Shown here: one piece after another, positions 13,898 to 15,004 of the stretch
Position numbering within the stretch: the first letter of the stretch is position 1
Layout: each line of letters starts with the position of its first letter
NCBI GenBank assembly: GCA_964436815.1
Contig: CAYTER010000048.1
Coordinates: forward strand, 1-15,004
DNA: 15,004 bases
Origin: UBA993 sp964436815
Lineage (GTDB): Bacteria; Bacillota; Dethiobacteria; DTU022
Reading direction: 5' to 3'
Program-made: the position numbers and the translations under genes
The notes under the pieces: generated by a model
The model's database searches: none
Seen by the model: the letters and a program-made list of their open reading frames with translations, nothing else
Told to the model about the DNA's origin: nothing

Positions 13898-15004
13898 ATG
13901 AAAACAATAATAATTATTATCACTGTTTTGTTATTTTTATTAGTCGCTGTGCCAGCGGTATATGCCAATGAAAACATAAGTCCGGTACAAATCAGCAAAA
14001 TAGCGGACGATATTGGTTTTTTTGCCGACTCCTTTTTTGAGAGAACCATGGCAGAGCACCACATTCCCGGGGCTGTATTTGTTGCCGTTGAAAATGGGCA
14101 GGTCATTTATGCAAAAGGCTATGGTTTTGCAGATCTCGATCAGAGTATTCCGGTTGATCCCGAAAAAACTATGTTTTGCGCCGGATCAGTAGGTAAGCTG
14201 GTTAACTGGACCGCCCTGATGCAGCTTTATGAAGCAGGTAAATTTGATCTTCATGATGATATTAACCTCTACTTAAAGAATTTGCGCATCCCTGAAACTT
14301 TTCCGGAACCGGTCACTTTTCACCACCTCTTGACCCACACACCCGGTTTTGATGACAGTAATGCTGCAGCAACTCCCGACACTATTGATCACCTTTTGCC
14401 GCTTGACCAGTATTTGGCCCTTACATTGCCGGTGCGCCTGCGCCCACCAGGTCAGGTCACCCAATACAGTAATCACGGGGCAGTTCTGTCCGGATTGCTG
14501 ATCGAGGATATTTCAGGTATACCCTTTGATCAGTATGTCGAACAGAACATCTTCAAAACCCTGGATATGAACTATAGCACTTTTAGTCAGCCTCAACCGG
14601 AAAGGTTACAGCCATACCTGGCAACCGGTTATCACTACATCAATGGCATCCATGTTGCTCAACCGGTAAGAATAGCCAATGTTATGCCGGCAGGGATGGG
14701 CTATTTCTCAGGTCTTGATATGGCTTCCTTTTTAATTGCCCACCTGCAGCTGGGGGAATTCGAAGGCAAACGAATTCTTGCAGAAGATACAGCAACCCTG
14801 ATGCACCAGACTCATTTTAGAAATGATCTGCGCTTGCCGGGGATGGCTTATGGCTTTATAGAGAATTATAAAAACCACAAGCGCCTTTTATGGCATACAG
14901 GAACAAGTCCCGATTTTCACAGCCTGCTGTTGATGATCCCTGAAGAAAACTGCGGCTTCTTTTTTTCAATGAATATTGTTGATACCCAGGTTTCACGAAA
15001 ACTT
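13898..15004 (+). CDS. Secreted serine hydrolase of the beta-lactamase/DD-peptidase fold (3' end cut by window)
   Basis: This gene was found by reading the frame from ATG 13898; 369 codons are open to the window edge, with no stop. GGAG lies 6 nt upstream. The protein starts M-K-T with an Ile/Leu-rich segment and a likely signal cleavage after V-Y-A (residue 23), so it is exported. The active-site motifs are S97-V-G-K100, Y190-S-N192 and H333-T-G335, with LLTHTPGFDD at 144-153. The chain is complete through the third motif; an unseen C-terminal domain may follow, as in PBP4*/FmtA-like and penicillin-binding-related proteins. It should act on peptidoglycan or D-amino-acid peptides outside the membrane. 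The 47-nt gap after the CPBP gene leaves operon membership uncertain. Confidence 0.88.
   Translation, partial: MKTIIIIITVLLFLLVAVPAVYANENISPVQISKIADDIGFFADSFFERTMAEHHIPGAVFVAVENGQVIYAKGYGFADLDQSIPVDPEKTMFCAGSVGKLVNWTALMQLYEAGKFDLHDDINLYLKNLRIPETFPEPVTFHHLLTHTPGFDDSNAAATPDTIDHLLPLDQYLALTLPVRLRPPGQVTQYSNHGAVLSGLLIEDISGIPFDQYVEQNIFKTLDMNYSTFSQPQPERLQPYLATGYHYINGIHVAQPVRIANVMPAGMGYFSGLDMASFLIAHLQLGEFEGKRILAEDTATLMHQTHFRNDLRLPGMAYGFIENYKNHKRLLWHTGTSPDFHSLLLMIPEENCGFFFSMNIVDTQVSRKL

Noticed and set aside
13843..14106. 87-residue minus-strand frame over the start of the secreted hydrolase
   Set aside because: Antisense to the signal peptide and N-terminus of a motif-complete gene; no domain, no SD.

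Overview
The window looks like chromosomal DNA of a low-to-mid GC Gram-positive anaerobe (Bacillota, Clostridia-like). The basis is strong GGAGG-type ribosome binding sites, frequent TTG starts, sigma-A-type promoters with 17-bp spacers, an EFR1-type ferredoxin/flavodoxin fusion, a 4-oxalocrotonate tautomerase-like gene, BrnQ- and LysE-type amino acid transporters, CPBP membrane proteases and a cyclic-di-GMP-I riboswitch. I see no rRNA, tRNA, CRISPR array, insertion sequence or prophage gene. The organism cannot be named from the sequence alone.

Left part, minus strand (1-2434). A D-aminoacylase-type amidohydrolase (776-2434) has a good promoter in the intergenic region it shares with the plus-strand genes. 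Beyond its 3' end, a separate promoter (702-730) drives a transcript with a clear c-di-GMP-I aptamer (about 572-668). The aptamer precedes a small secreted beta-rich protein (50-529). The SD of that gene lies inside an 8-bp hairpin, and one arm of the hairpin can instead pair with sequence just 5' of the aptamer. This suggests c-di-GMP control of translation of a cell-surface protein.

Middle, plus strand (2612-9142). This is a run of single-function genes: EFR1 flavodoxin/ferredoxin fusion, LysE-family exporter, GNAT acetyltransferase, 45-residue zinc ribbon, 62-residue tautomerase, CPBP protease, SAM methyltransferase, BrnQ-like carrier and a serine hydrolase of the beta-lactamase/DD-peptidase fold without a signal peptide. 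Four of these genes use TTG starts.

Right part, plus strand (9189-15004). A TetR-family regulator sits behind a 36-bp near-perfect palindrome made of two overlapping dyads that cover its own promoter and start of transcription. It heads a tight operon: two tandem paralogous four-helix membrane proteins of 133 residues each, an ABC ATPase, a roughly 12-helix permease overlapping it by 4 bp, and a second CPBP protease. A secreted serine hydrolase, cut by the window edge, follows and may have its own weak promoter. The operon reads as a ligand-inducible ABC exporter with accessory membrane proteins and proteases. Its substrate is unknown; peptide or antimicrobial export or immunity is an inference only.
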